A DNA stretch of 64,000 bases, taken from contig CAKZQQ010000005.1 of assembly GCA_937141405.1 (NCBI GenBank), positions 124,001 through 188,000 on the forward strand. Direction: 5' to 3'. Below the pieces are notes generated by a model. It saw nothing but the letters and a program-made list of their open reading frames with translations, had not been told where the DNA came from and did no database searches. Of the stretch, positions 15,828 through 24,607 are shown one piece after another; the stretch's first letter is position 1; each line of letters starts with the position of its first letter. Position numbers and translations under genes: made by a program. This DNA is from an uncultured Campylobacterota bacterium. Lineage in GTDB: Bacteria; Campylobacterota; Campylobacteria; Campylobacterales; Sulfurovaceae.

Positions 15828-16496
15828 TTAGAGCATCTCATATTTGAGATGCTGGACATCCCTCCATAAATACTCTTTTGATTGAACTCTTTTGTAGTTC
15901 TCTTTTACTTTATATCCGTATTTTGTCTTTGTACCTTCTATATAAAAGAGATAACCTCTTTTAAAATAGTAAGTAGTCTCACCGTCGCGATACTCTTTTT
16001 TTACCAAGATATAAGGCGGTTCATCTTTAAAGGATATACCTTTGCTATCTAGAAGTATTCCCGATAAACCCATCTGTTTATCGGGCCGCATAATAGTTGG
16101 AGGTATATATTTTGTTGATGAAGATTTCTCTGCTTGCATAACGATGACTGTTTGAAAGGGTTTGCCAACAAGAAAAAAATAGCCTCTGAGATAAACTCCG
16201 CTCAATAAAGAATAATAGAGCACAAATGTCAATATAAAGGGTAGAAATATTATAAATATGCCTAGAAAAAATTGTGCTATTTTAACAAATACATTTGATT
16301 TTTCTTCAGCAAATATCTCTCTTAAGAACTTTTTAAATGATTCAAAAGGTCTATCTTTTTTTGAAAAAAATCGAATAAAGAAGATGATTGATAGACCTTG
16401 AGCAATCCAAGCTATATTGATGCCGATATTAGTAAGAGTATCTTCGTATTCATCTACAAGCAAGAAGGTATCACTCTTGTATAAAAAGTAATACAC
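15828..16496 (-). CDS. Hypothetical membrane protein, at least 222 aa
   Basis: No family is recognised. Three hydrophobic segments are visible, the central one being FFLGIFIIFLPFILTFVLYYSLLSG. The GTG at 16496 is the first conventional start, but the same frame continues upstream for ~30 codons. That stretch encodes another clear transmembrane helix (IFLSGIFLLFVIIVSFAVYY) that lacks any ATG/GTG/TTG. An AAGGAAATGGCATAA sequence (minus strand, about 16583-16598) suggests an ATA start or a one-base frameshift just after an ATG. The true 5' end is therefore probably near 16585. Confidence 0.6.
   Translation of the reverse strand: MYYFLYKSDTFLLVDEYEDTLTNIGINIAWIAQGLSIIFFIRFFSKKDRPFESFKKFLREIFAEEKSNVFVKIAQFFLGIFIIFLPFILTFVLYYSLLSGVYLRGYFFLVGKPFQTVIVMQAEKSSSTKYIPPTIMRPDKQMGLSGILLDSKGISFKDEPPYILVKKEYRDGETTYYFKRGYLFYIEGTKTKYGYKVKENYKRVQSKEYLWRDVQHLKYEML
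15832..15853. terminator. Bidirectional hairpin between convergent genes
   Basis: AGCATCTCA (15832-15840) pairs perfectly with TGAGATGCT (15845-15853) around TATT. It lies 14 bp after the YiiX stop and inside the 3' end of the opposite gene. AT-rich flanks make a two-way terminator plausible. Confidence 0.5.
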
Positions 16497-16699
16497 AGCA
16501 AAAGAGACAATGATGACAAAAAGTAAGAAAATTCCACTTAAAAAAATAAAATTTTTAACTTTTAATAATATATTTTTTATGCCATTTCCTTGATTTTCTC
16601 TGAGAGAGAGAGGTTTCTTGACATTATAATGAGATTAGTTTTATTTCACAATTTTTTAATACAAAAAAAGTACAATAAGCAAAAAAATAAGGAACACTT

Positions 16700-17089
16700 T
16701 TGAAAAAACTACTATTTATCCTCGCTATTTTGATCTCATCTTTAGTTGCCGATTTTAAAGAGACTCCGATAAGTGAAGATTTTTTAGATAGCGGTATCAA
16801 GATTATAGATATAAGAACGCAGGGAGAATGGCAGGAGAGCGGGATTATCGAAGGAGCCTATACGGTGACTTTTTTTGATGAGCAAGGAAGGGTCGATGAG
16901 CAATCTTTCATAAGAAGCCTTGAGTCGATTGTTACCAAGGATGAGGAGTTTGCACTTGTATGTCGCACGGGCTCTAGAACAAAATTTGCAGGAGAGATTT
17001 TATCGCAAAAGTACGGCTATAAGGTTATTAATCTCAAAGGCGGTATGGAAAAGCTCATCAAAGAGGGTTATGAATCCACTTCCTATTAA
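16700..17089 (+). CDS. Periplasmic rhodanese-like protein
   Basis: A signal peptide (residues 1-17, LISSLVA) precedes one rhodanese domain: IIDIRTQGEWQESGIIEGA at 36-53 and the active-site loop CRTGSRT with Cys88, then YGYKVINLKGGMEKLIKEGY. Single-domain rhodaneses carry sulfane sulfur as a persulfide; in a sulfur-metabolising Campylobacterota a periplasmic sulfur carrier role is plausible but inferred. The start is TTG 16700 with AAGGAAC upstream. Length (129 aa) is normal. Confidence 0.88.
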   Translation: MKKLLFILAILISSLVADFKETPISEDFLDSGIKIIDIRTQGEWQESGIIEGAYTVTFFDEQGRVDEQSFIRSLESIVTKDEEFALVCRTGSRTKFAGEILSQKYGYKVINLKGGMEKLIKEGYESTSY

Positions 17090-17113
17090 TAAAATTTTAA
17101 AAATAAAAGTTGA

Positions 17114-17143
17114 TTGACAATGACTAAAGGTTTTTGATATAAT
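17114..17143 (+). promoter_or_regulatory. Sigma-70 type promoter of cbpA-hspR
   Basis: TTGACA (17114-17119) and TATAAT (17138-17143) are both perfect, with an 18-bp spacer, 39 bp before the cbpA ATG. A perfect -35 is uncommon in this window. I see no clear HAIR-type HspR operator (CTTGAGT-N7-ACTCAAG). Confidence 0.75.
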
Positions 17144-17181
17144 AGATATAAAATAGTATCGATTTTAATATGAGGTAGAAG

Positions 17182-18033
17182 ATGTCAAAAAGTCTTTATG
17201 AAACATTGGGTGTAAGTGAAAATGCAAGTGCTGATGAGATAAAAAAAGCCTATAGAAAATTAGCACGGAAATATCATCCTGATATCAACAAAGATCCTGA
17301 AGCGCAAGATAAATTTAAAGAGATTAATGCTGCTTATGAGGTTTTGAGTGACGCTGAGAAAAAAGCGCAGTATGATCAATATGGTGATCAGATGTTTGGC
17401 GGTCAAAATTTTCATGATTTCGCAAGAGGTCAAGGTGCAGATATTGATCTTGATGAGTTACTTCGTGCGATGTTCGGTGGCGGAGGCGGTGGATTTAACG
17501 GCTTCGGAGGTAATTTCGGTGGTTTTGGTGCACAGCAGATGAATCTTGATCTGCAAACGAGAATCACCATACCTTTTATGACCTCTATTTTGGGCGGTAA
17601 GCACTCTTTAAATATAAATTCGCAGAGTTTTGATATCAAGATTCCTGCCGGCATTAAAGAGGGTGAGACACTACGAGTAAGAGGTAAGGGGAAGAGATTC
17701 AAAGATCAAGCAGGTGATTTGCTTGTAAAAGTACAGATATCTCCCTCTAGCGAGTATGAGCGCAAGAGAAATGATCTCTATAAAAAATTTGATCTCCCAC
17801 TCAAAGAGGCACTCTTTGGCGGCAAGGTATCTGTGATGACACCGGAGGGTGATGTTACATTGAAAGTACCTCAAAATACAAAAAATGGGCAAAAATTTAG
17901 ACTTAAAGGCAAAGGTATTGCTGATAGAAAGAGTTCTTTGAAAGGTGATTTATATCTTATGTCAAATATTGTCTTGCCTGATGTTGAGAGCTTGGATAGT
18001 GAACTAAAAAAAGCTTTAGAAGAAAAACTATAA
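17182..18033 (+). CDS. cbpA: DnaJ-family co-chaperone CbpA
   Basis: The 283-aa protein has an N-terminal J domain (residues 3-68) with HPD at 32-34. A Gly/Phe-rich linker follows ([18 protein letters not shown], about 97-115), then two DnaJ C-terminal substrate-binding domains (about 120-280). The zinc-finger Cys motifs of DnaJ are absent, which makes it the CbpA type. J proteins stimulate Hsp70 ATPase. It is followed 7 bp later by hspR, the classic Campylobacterota arrangement in which HspR controls chaperone genes. Confidence 0.92.
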   Translation: MSKSLYETLGVSENASADEIKKAYRKLARKYHPDINKDPEAQDKFKEINAAYEVLSDAEKKAQYDQYGDQMFGGQNFHDFARGQGADIDLDELLRAMFGGGGGGFNGFGGNFGGFGAQQMNLDLQTRITIPFMTSILGGKHSLNINSQSFDIKIPAGIKEGETLRVRGKGKRFKDQAGDLLVKVQISPSSEYERKRNDLYKKFDLPLKEALFGGKVSVMTPEGDVTLKVPQNTKNGQKFRLKGKGIADRKSSLKGDLYLMSNIVLPDVESLDSELKKALEEKL

Positions 18034-18040
18034 AGGAAAA

Positions 18041-18415
18041 ATGATGCATAGTTATGATGAGCCGGTTTATCTAATATCTGTTGTTGCAAATATACTTAAC
18101 ATTCATCCGCAAACATTAAGACAGTATGAGAGAGAAGGTCTGTTGGAGCCCTCAAGAACGCAAGGAAGAATGCGACTCTACTCTCAAAGAGATATAGATA
18201 GGATGAAGTTGATACTCAGACTTACAAGAAATATGGGGGTTAATCTTGCCGGTGTTGATATCATCTTGCAACTCAAAGAACAGATAGATGAGATGCGAGA
18301 CGAGATAGGTGATTTGAAACAGACTCTCAGTGAAGTAAATCGACACGGCTATGTTGCAAAAAGTAAAGCTATCGTAGCTAAAAATAACTACGATATCATC
18401 ATATTTGAAAAGTAA
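18041..18415 (+). CDS. hspR: MerR-family heat-shock regulator HspR
   Basis: The 124-aa protein has the MerR winged-helix DNA-binding domain at about residues 8-75 (NIHPQTLRQYEREGLLEPSR, then RMRLYSQRDIDRMKLILRL) and a C-terminal coiled coil (QLKEQIDEMRDEIGDLKQTL). HspR represses chaperone operons and uses DnaK/CbpA as co-repressor in relatives. It sits 7 bp behind cbpA on the same transcript, so autoregulation through the 17114 promoter is likely. Confidence 0.93.
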   Translation: MMHSYDEPVYLISVVANILNIHPQTLRQYEREGLLEPSRTQGRMRLYSQRDIDRMKLILRLTRNMGVNLAGVDIILQLKEQIDEMRDEIGDLKQTLSEVNRHGYVAKSKAIVAKNNYDIIIFEK

Positions 18416-18422
18416 CGCCCGC

Positions 18423-18818
18423 TCAATTTGTCGGATCGTTTGCTATGCAGCTATTTCCTCTTGAGTTCCATTTGACAATTTTGTTGTTTTTGGCAACTTC
18501 TAAAAAGAGTTTACAACTCTTTTGTGTAATGGTCTGATAGCCTCCTATACCCCAACCGATATGGTTGCCGTAGTTTCCAAAACCCCATCCGAAACCAATA
18601 TCAGGAGAGCTTTCAATCCTCTTATCCTCATAGACATAAACAGCGTTGCCGTTTGGTGCTTCAAATGAGCTATCAGGATAACCATATTTGTCTATAAAGA
18701 GATTGATATCTTTTCCGACCCATCCATTATATTTTTTAACAAAATTTTCATGAGAAGCGCACCCGCTTAAAACAATAAGAGTAAAGAGTGCTATAATCAA
18801 TGATGATATGTATTTCAT
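18423..18818 (-). CDS. Hypothetical lipoprotein, 131 aa
   Basis: The signal peptide ends in LSGC (lipobox, Cys20). The mature part begins with a region typical of small envelope lipoproteins: YNGWVGKDINLFIDKYGYPDSSFEAPNG, like the SmpA/OmlA-type 'G.s...l...fG.P' motif. A Gly/Trp-rich patch follows (GFGWGFGNYGNHIGWGIGGY), with two Cys near the C-terminus. It is convergent with hspR, 7 bp apart. Function is unknown. Confidence 0.78.
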   Translation of the reverse strand: MKYISSLIIALFTLIVLSGCASHENFVKKYNGWVGKDINLFIDKYGYPDSSFEAPNGNAVYVYEDKRIESSPDIGFGWGFGNYGNHIGWGIGGYQTITQKSCKLFLEVAKNNKIVKWNSRGNSCIANDPTN

Positions 18819-18917
18819 AAATAATCCTTTAGGCTATTTTTTGTTATTATAGCCAATATAAGGTTTTTTGAGAAAAAATCATTATCGATGTGTAGTCTAT
18901 TTCGTTATATTTTAGGA

Positions 18918-18923
18918 TATAAT
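18918..18923 (+). promoter_or_regulatory. -10 box for rimB-rimK
   Basis: TATAAT (18918-18923) in GGATATAATTT lies 27 bp before the TTG start at 18950, with TATTTTTGGAGAAATTT supplying the ribosome site. Confidence 0.5.
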
Positions 18924-18949
18924 TTCTGTATTTTATTTTTGGAGAAATT

Positions 18950-19390
18950 TTGAAAGATTTTTATTTGCTCGGGTGGAGAGAGATTGCTTGCCTTCCTGAG
19001 TTGGGAATTGAAGATATTAAGTGCAAGATAGATACGGGTGCGAAAACATCTGCCTTGCATGCTTTTTTTGTGGAACCGTTTATAAAAGATGAAATCAAAA
19101 TGATTCGTTTTGGTATTCATCCCGATCAAGATGACACAAAAAATGAGATTATATGCGAAACAGAGATATTTGATCAAAGGGTTGTAACAAGCTCAAACGG
19201 AGAGAGAGATCTAAGATATGTGATTAAAACACAAATCATTATAGGCGGTCGAGTAAAAGATATAGAGATTACTTTGACCAATAGAGATAATATGCGTTTT
19301 CGTATGCTCCTTGGAAGAGAGGCTATGGGGGATGATTTTATTGTGGCACCGAGTTTGTCATTTCAAAACGGCAAAAAGATAGTCTTTTAA
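18950..19390 (+). CDS. rimB: RimB-like retropepsin-type protease
   Basis: The 146-aa protein belongs to the family first called ATP-dependent zinc protease (PF05618) and now known as RimB, a retroviral-type aspartic protease. It has LGWREIACLPELGI, the catalytic KIDTGAKTSALHA (Asp at about residue 27) and RMLLGREAM. In other bacteria RimB trims glutamate tails that RimK adds to ribosomal protein S6. The start is TTG, with GGAG 7 bases upstream. It is 9 bp before rimK. Confidence 0.86.
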   Translation: MKDFYLLGWREIACLPELGIEDIKCKIDTGAKTSALHAFFVEPFIKDEIKMIRFGIHPDQDDTKNEIICETEIFDQRVVTSSNGERDLRYVIKTQIIIGGRVKDIEITLTNRDNMRFRMLLGREAMGDDFIVAPSLSFQNGKKIVF

Positions 19391-19399
19391 GGAGAGAGA

Positions 19400-20320
19400 A
19401 TGAAAATAGCGATTATGTCTAGAAATAAAAAATTATATTCAACAAGAAGACTCGTAGAGGCTGCCCAAAGCCGAGGACACGAGGTTCAAGTACTCGATCA
19501 TCTTAAATGCTATATGAATATTACATCAGAAAAACCAAGTATGCATTATATGGGAGAAAAGCTAGAGGACTTTGATGCTATTATCCCTAGAATCGGTGCT
19601 TCAATCACTTTTTACGGTACTGCTGTTTTAAGACAGTTTGAGATGATGGGTGTCTATCCTCTCAATGAATCAGTAGCCATTTCTAGATCAAGAGATAAAC
19701 TCAGAAGTATGCAGCTCCTATCTAGAAAAGGTGTCGGGATGCCAGTCACAGGTTTTGCAAGAAACCCCGATGATATCAATGACCTCATAGCGCAAGTCGG
19801 TGGTACACCTTTGGTTATCAAGTTGTTAGAAGGAACACAGGGCATTGGAGTAGTTCTAGCTGAGACAAAAAAGGCTGCTGAGTCTGTTTTGCAGGCTTTT
19901 ATGGGGCTCAATGTCAATATCATGGTGCAAGAGTTTGTCAAGGAGTCCAAGGGGGCTGATATACGATGTTTTGTCATTGACGGCAAGGTGGTTGCAGCGA
20001 TGAAAAGACAAGGGCCTGAGGGTGAATTTCGATCGAACCTTCACAGAGGTGGAAGCGCAGAGCTTGTCAAGATTTCACCCGCCGAGAGAAGAGCGGCTAT
20101 CATGTCGGCAAAGATTATGGGGCTTAATGTGTGTGGTGTTGATATGTTGCGCTCTTCAAGAGGCCCACTTATCATGGAGGTAAATTCATCGCCCGGGCTT
20201 GAGGGGATTGAGATGACAACCAAAAAGGATATAGCAGGGATGATTGTAGGTGTTATAGAAAAAAATGTTGCCGATATGGCGGGTAAGAAAAATAAAGCGA
20301 GAACAAAAGGTTGCGGATAA
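19400..20320 (+). CDS. rimK: Ribosomal protein S6--L-glutamate ligase RimK
   Basis: This 306-aa ATP-grasp ligase adds glutamates to the C-terminus of ribosomal protein S6. Landmarks are [48 protein letters not shown], the ATP-grasp [13 protein letters not shown], and the metal-binding end [25 protein letters not shown] precedes the ATG. It is paired with rimB in one operon, as in many proteobacteria. Length is normal. Confidence 0.93.
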   Translation: MKIAIMSRNKKLYSTRRLVEAAQSRGHEVQVLDHLKCYMNITSEKPSMHYMGEKLEDFDAIIPRIGASITFYGTAVLRQFEMMGVYPLNESVAISRSRDKLRSMQLLSRKGVGMPVTGFARNPDDINDLIAQVGGTPLVIKLLEGTQGIGVVLAETKKAAESVLQAFMGLNVNIMVQEFVKESKGADIRCFVIDGKVVAAMKRQGPEGEFRSNLHRGGSAELVKISPAERRAAIMSAKIMGLNVCGVDMLRSSRGPLIMEVNSSPGLEGIEMTTKKDIAGMIVGVIEKNVADMAGKKNKARTKGCG

Positions 20321-20337
20321 AATAAGCAATGATATTT

Positions 20338-20343
20338 TATAAT
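20338..20343 (+). promoter_or_regulatory. -10 box for the 72-aa gene
   Basis: TTTTATAATAC contains TATAAT (20338-20343), 28 bp before the ATG at 20371; AAAGAGGAC is the ribosome site. Confidence 0.45.
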
Positions 20344-20370
20344 ACTTTTAAAATAAATAAAGAGGACTAA

Positions 20371-20589
20371 ATGAAGATCGATGATGTTGTTTTTGAGCTT
20401 GAGGCAAATTATGTCGATGAAGAGCATATAGCTCAAATAGTATCTTTTGTAAAGCAGAATGGTTTTAAGGCCGAGGTTATTGATGATATGTTAGTTCAGC
20501 TTGGGTATGATGCTATATTTGATGACCTTGATCAGTACGGATTTGATGTAACCGAGAAGATACAGCACAAGAAAACGCTCAAAGATTAG
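20371..20589 (+). CDS. Hypothetical acidic protein, 72 aa
   Basis: This is a small, acidic, helical cytoplasmic protein (KIDDVVFELEANYVDEEHI, DDMLVQLGYDAIFDDLD). It has no membrane segment, Cys or recognised motif. A good AAAGAGGA ribosome site and its own -10 box support it as a real gene. Its stop overlaps the convergent M42 peptidase gene by 4 bp. I think it is conserved in Campylobacterota, but cannot check. Confidence 0.65.
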   Translation: MKIDDVVFELEANYVDEEHIAQIVSFVKQNGFKAEVIDDMLVQLGYDAIFDDLDQYGFDVTEKIQHKKTLKD

Positions 20590-21638
20590 AAGAGATAGAG
20601 ATTTCTTAGTATTTTGATAGCCTGAGTAATCGATTTTGCTCTTGCTGTTTCATTTGTGGTGTGGTAGTTGATTGTAGGGATTTGCAGTGTTGTTCCTTGG
20701 ATTGCTCCCTTTGTTGCAGAGACTATTCTTCCAAGCTCTGTAGAGCCCAAAGAGTTTTTAGCAAGCCCCTCTTTGATTGCTTCTTGATTTTTCTCTTTAA
20801 GATAAGCATCTTTGTACTCATAAGAAATCTTATGTTTTTTGCATATGTGTGTCATCTTTTTCAAAAGAGGCGATTTAAATGCAGCATGAATATCTCTTTT
20901 TCTAAAGACTACATCTCTTGTGTCTAGCATTTCAAGTTCCGAGTAGGGACTTGTATCGACGATGAGAAGCTCTTGTGTATTTATATCAAAGCGTTGAAAC
21001 CACTCTAGCAGATACCTCCAGCTCTTGCCTGCCTCCTCTTCGGCAGTAAAGAATGCAGTGCCTTGAAAGCCGAGTTGATAGAGATAGATAACCATTGCGT
21101 TTGTGACGACATTATCAAGTTGCCCCGAGAGATATTCATCATCCGAACTAAGCTTATCGACAAATGCTATGGGTGTATTTGCCTCAATATCTTCTAAACC
21201 CTCTATCTCAAAGATGAGGTTTTTTCTACGCTCGCAGACATATGATGAGGTTATCTGCCCGATTCCCTTGTAGCTTCCGGAGCATTGATTGTATGCTTGA
21301 ACGCTTTGATCTATAAAACGATCTACGAGACTATGGTAGGTCTGTTCTGAAACAGATTTCCCCGTAAGATCACCCTTATTTTTATTGATATAAGCAGCAT
21401 ATTGAAATTCATTAGGCCCTGTGCAGATGAGTCCGTGTCTATCAACATGACTGGAGATGTAGCCACACTTTGGATCATTTCCTTGCGCTACAAGCATTCC
21501 CTCGTAGAGTGTAGTTTGAATGCCTAACTCTTCAAGCTCTCTTTTGAGCGTGAAAAAATAGGGATACTCTGCTCCTACGACGGACGGTGATCTGATAAGT
21601 TGTTTGAGAAGATCAAAATAGTCTTCAAAAGTATTCAT
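20586..21638 (-). CDS. M42 family peptidase
   Basis: The 350-aa protein fits the M42 (glutamyl aminopeptidase/FrvX-like) metallopeptidases. It has an N-terminal LIRSPSVVGAEYPYF, metal ligands in SSHVDRHG, SGQLDNVVTNAM (bridging Asp) and FTAEEEAGKSW (catalytic Glu pair), and IVDTSPYSE. The fold would be a cytoplasmic aminopeptidase assembling into a tetrahedral oligomer. The sequence is divergent, so the substrate is uncertain. It lies 18 bp downstream of nhaD on the same strand. Confidence 0.82.
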   Translation of the reverse strand: MNTFEDYFDLLKQLIRSPSVVGAEYPYFFTLKRELEELGIQTTLYEGMLVAQGNDPKCGYISSHVDRHGLICTGPNEFQYAAYINKNKGDLTGKSVSEQTYHSLVDRFIDQSVQAYNQCSGSYKGIGQITSSYVCERRKNLIFEIEGLEDIEANTPIAFVDKLSSDDEYLSGQLDNVVTNAMVIYLYQLGFQGTAFFTAEEEAGKSWRYLLEWFQRFDINTQELLIVDTSPYSELEMLDTRDVVFRKRDIHAAFKSPLLKKMTHICKKHKISYEYKDAYLKEKNQEAIKEGLAKNSLGSTELGRIVSATKGAIQGTTLQIPTINYHTTNETARAKSITQAIKILRNLYLF

Positions 21639-21656
21639 TTCTGCTCGTTTACAAAA

Positions 21657-23003
21657 CTAGAGCAAATGTCCACCGATACCAAGTTTTATAAACTGAAGGT
21701 ACCAGATAGCAACAGAGATTACATAACCGACGAGAACCGTCCAGGCCAGTTTTATGTGTGCACCAAATGTATAGACACCATGAAGTTTTCCCATAACACC
21801 AACGCCCGCAGCCGAGCCAAATGATATGAGCGAACCGCCGATTCCGGCTGTCAAAGTTACAAGCATCCATTGTGATTGTGGATCGAGACCCATATTTGGC
21901 TCAGATTTTAAAACAGCAGACATTACAGGAACATTATCAACAATAGCAGAGAGGAAACCGACGCCGATATTAACAGGCGTTGCACCAAAATCTTCATAAA
22001 GTTCTGTGAAATACTCCAAGAAGCCTAAAAAGTGAAGTCCACCCACTGCTGCTAGGATACCAAAGAAGAAGAGTAGGGTGTCATTTTCAATCTTGGCTAT
22101 AAAGGAGAATACATTTACTTTAGGATACGCAATCCCTTCACTATCGTAATGTACTTCTCTATTCATCTTGTAGATATAGAGTTTGAGTATGGCTAAACCA
22201 AACATCATACCCCACATTGCCGGCAGGTGTAATACCTGATGTGAAAGTACGGCAGATGTTATTGTCACACCAAAGAGTGCCATAATCGGTTTGCCGCCCT
22301 CAGATATCTCGATCTTTTTCTCACCTTTTGCAAAAGGAGGATTATCTCTTGGGATATATCTGCTGAGCAAATAGGCTGTTACAAACCAACCTATGATGGA
22401 TGCCGGAAAAAGAAATAAAAATTCAGAAAAAGGCGCTTTTTTATCGACCCAAACCATCAGCGTTGTGATATCTCCAAAAGGACTCCACGCACCACCTGCA
22501 TTGGCCGCTACGACGATATTTATGGCTGATGGAACCAGGAAATCTTTATTCTTGGCATCTATGGTTATAAGCACCGTTGAGAGTATGAGTGCCGTTGTCA
22601 AGTTATCGGCAATCGGCGAGATGAAAAATGCCAAAAGTCCCGTAATCCAAAAGAGCTTTTTGTAGCTATAGCCTTTAGATACGAGGTTGTATCGTAGACT
22701 TGAAAATACATTTCTATCAATCATTGCCTCGATATAAGTCATTGCCACATAGAGGAAAAAGAAGATTCCGGCAATCTCATATACAAGGAGTTCTACTTCA
22801 TGGTGTAGCTTCTCTACATTAAGCCCATTTATTGCATAGTAGAGTCCGATAAGCATAAAGATTGATGTTCCTGCAAAGAGTGCAGGTTTTGCTTTGTTGA
22901 TATGGTATTTATCTTCTGCAGCTATAAAGTAATATCCGACTACAAATATAATGAGTGATGTTATCCCCACCCATGTTGTGGTCAAATCCGGCATTTCAGT
23001 CAT
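21657..23003 (-). CDS. nhaD: Na+/H+ antiporter NhaD
   Basis: About 448 aa and 11-13 transmembrane helices. It matches NhaD of the ion-transporter superfamily: SPIADNLTTALILSTVLI, NIVVAANAGGAWSPFGDITTLMVW and, near the C-terminus, FLSAIVDNVPVMSAVL with GSLISFGSAAGVGVMG. It exchanges Na+ (or Li+) for protons, typical of marine bacteria. I use ATG 23003 because GGGGAG precedes it by 5 bases. An in-frame ATG 16 codons upstream has no good ribosome site. Confidence 0.9.
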   Translation of the reverse strand: MTEMPDLTTTWVGITSLIIFVVGYYFIAAEDKYHINKAKPALFAGTSIFMLIGLYYAINGLNVEKLHHEVELLVYEIAGIFFFLYVAMTYIEAMIDRNVFSSLRYNLVSKGYSYKKLFWITGLLAFFISPIADNLTTALILSTVLITIDAKNKDFLVPSAINIVVAANAGGAWSPFGDITTLMVWVDKKAPFSEFLFLFPASIIGWFVTAYLLSRYIPRDNPPFAKGEKKIEISEGGKPIMALFGVTITSAVLSHQVLHLPAMWGMMFGLAILKLYIYKMNREVHYDSEGIAYPKVNVFSFIAKIENDTLLFFFGILAAVGGLHFLGFLEYFTELYEDFGATPVNIGVGFLSAIVDNVPVMSAVLKSEPNMGLDPQSQWMLVTLTAGIGGSLISFGSAAGVGVMGKLHGVYTFGAHIKLAWTVLVGYVISVAIWYLQFIKLGIGGHLL

Positions 23004-23196
23004 AGTGTCTCCCCAAATTCGTAATATAATATCTTGGTACATTTTTTTCACTTCTGTTTCATAGATTTTGATCTATCAAGTTATGAAAATATTGAACATG
23101 TATTATAGCAAAATCAAACAAGCAGTTAGCTGTATATTGGAGAAGATATCTGTGTGAGTAATAAAAATGATGTGCGTAACAGATCGCGTCATAAAA

Positions 23197-24372
23197 TCAA
23201 AACATTTTGCAATATTCTTTTAAAATGTCGATAGATTTTTCAAATGATTTCATAAAAAAACTATGTGTATGTGACAGAGCATCATAAAAAAGTTGCATTT
23301 GCCTAAGAGAGCGTTTGACAAGAGCAGGGTGTGGACGTTCGTTATCTAAAAAACTTTCTATTTTTTCACCAACACCTTCTGCTTCTAAAAGAAGCTTGAA
23401 TTCATATCTATTCATTGTTTTGTAGTATCTATGGTGAGTTTTGTCTTTTTGAAGTGAATGCTTTGAGCGCTCGTAGATTGTTTTTAAATCGATTTTTGAA
23501 AAACGACTCTCAAGCGGAAAGAGCATCTGAGCCAGTTTGACTACATAGAGTAGATTAATACCTGTATAGTAGCTATAAATTCCTTTTGCAGCATGAAGTT
23601 TTTGATAACCTGCTATAAGGTCATAAAGTTTCTCTTTATCAATGGGTCTTTCTTGTAATAGTTCTCTCTTGTGGTTGGAGAGCGCGGAAGTTCGAAGGTT
23701 GATGCTTTCAATAAAATCATCATCTATTAAAATATGAAGTATCTGTTTCGCTTCCCCATACTCTCCTAGACATCCCAGTGAGTTTGCTTCAATTTTTTGT
23801 ATTTTAGTAAAGAGGCGATATTTCCTATATAGAGGTGGCAAAATAGATGAGATGATGATTTCATACAATCCTTTTTTATAGGAAAGCATGAGCAATTTGA
23901 GTAGAAATTCTTGGTTTTCAACTTTTTTATCTAGTAGCCCAATGTGTAAAAATTGATTTATCATTTTTCTCTCTTCACTCTCTTCGTTGAGTTTAATAAA
24001 TCTATCAAGATGATCGATTTGCTCTTGAGTAATAGGAGTGCTAGAGTGAATAATATTTGAGATATCCAATGCCTCCTCGCCGGGAAATTGTCGCAATAGT
24101 AGCTTTTTTTGTATAGCTTCTCGTATCCGTTTTTTCTGAGTACTTTCGCTTATGTGCCATATATCTCTTTGAAAGTCAAATTTTTTTTCAATAGCATTTA
24201 AAAAATATCTGTCTCGTATTTCTCCACGGCGATTTATATACCCACTAAGCCTTTTTATATAGATTTTGTTTGTCGGTATGTTTATATAAGACAATAAATC
24301 TTTGTTGTAAGTGATGATGTTTGCTTCTTTGAGAGCATCAATAAGATAGCCGATGATTTCTGTGTGTTTCAT
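23197..24372 (-). CDS. Repeat-rich helical protein, 391 aa, unknown function
   Basis: No clear family. I chose ATG 24372 because CAAGGAGACCGC lies directly before it. The first ~70 residues (EIIGYLIDALKEANIITYNKD..INRRGEIRDRYFLNAIEKKF) look like a small, possibly DNA-binding, helical domain. The rest is helical and TPR-like, including NSLGCLGEYGEAKQILH and YYTGINLLYVVKLAQMLFP, the latter reminiscent of the TRAFs-binding (DUF4071) region. It is divergent from the LuxI-like gene (229 bp between starts), which suggests a regulator or partner of that gene; this is inference. Confidence 0.7.
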   Translation of the reverse strand: MKHTEIIGYLIDALKEANIITYNKDLLSYINIPTNKIYIKRLSGYINRRGEIRDRYFLNAIEKKFDFQRDIWHISESTQKKRIREAIQKKLLLRQFPGEEALDISNIIHSSTPITQEQIDHLDRFIKLNEESEERKMINQFLHIGLLDKKVENQEFLLKLLMLSYKKGLYEIIISSILPPLYRKYRLFTKIQKIEANSLGCLGEYGEAKQILHILIDDDFIESINLRTSALSNHKRELLQERPIDKEKLYDLIAGYQKLHAAKGIYSYYTGINLLYVVKLAQMLFPLESRFSKIDLKTIYERSKHSLQKDKTHHRYYKTMNRYEFKLLLEAEGVGEKIESFLDNERPHPALVKRSLRQMQLFYDALSHTHSFFMKSFEKSIDILKEYCKMF

Positions 24373-24440
24373 GCGGTCTCCTTGAAAGATAAAAAACTTT
24401 AATACCCATTGCATCAAGTCCGAAAAGTCGGAATTGAGTA

Positions 24441-24461
24441 TGTGACACTTACTTGTGCATC
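24441..24461 (+). promoter_or_regulatory. Degenerate TGTGAC-like boxes
   Basis: TGTGACAC (24441-24448) and TTGTGCATC (24453-24461) loosely resemble the tandem TCTGTGACGC boxes at 9684 and 27797, but the spacing is 13 bp and the second box is poor. They lie in the divergent promoter region upstream of the LuxI-like gene. Confidence 0.25.
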
Positions 24462-24508
24462 TAGTTTATCAATAAATAAATAGAACTGATGCATGAAAGG
24501 AGTGGAAT

Positions 24509-24607
24509 ATGACACAAACAAAGAAGAATTACTTACAAGATGAGTTGGGCTTTTGCCGTCCAAGCACAATGCATCAAAAACAAAAATACAAGAGCATTAT
24601 ATGCTAG
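24509..24607 (+). CDS. Short leader ORF, 32 codons, overlapping the LuxI-like gene
   Basis: ATG 24509 has the best ribosome site in the area (AAAGGAGTGGAAT). The frame encodes a 32-residue basic peptide starting MTQTKKNYLQDELG and ending in Cys (KSIIC). Its stop TAG (24605-24607) overlaps the ATG of the acyl synthase gene at 24601. The synthase start itself has only a weak ribosome site, so translation of the leader probably drives it. It could be a regulatory leader peptide, a small signal, or the N-terminus of a frameshifted synthase. It is too short to identify by homology. Confidence 0.5.
   Translation: MTQTKKNYLQDELGFCRPSTMHQKQKYKSIIC

Noticed and set aside
17100-17181. HspR operator (HAIR motif) upstream of cbpA
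   Set aside because: I looked for CTTGAGT-N7-ACTCAAG and found nothing close, although a good promoter is there.
24553-24600. TTG start giving a 223-aa LuxI-like protein
   Set aside because: There is no ribosome site for it; it overlaps the leader ORF, and ATG 24601 fits coupling better. It is kept only as an alternative.
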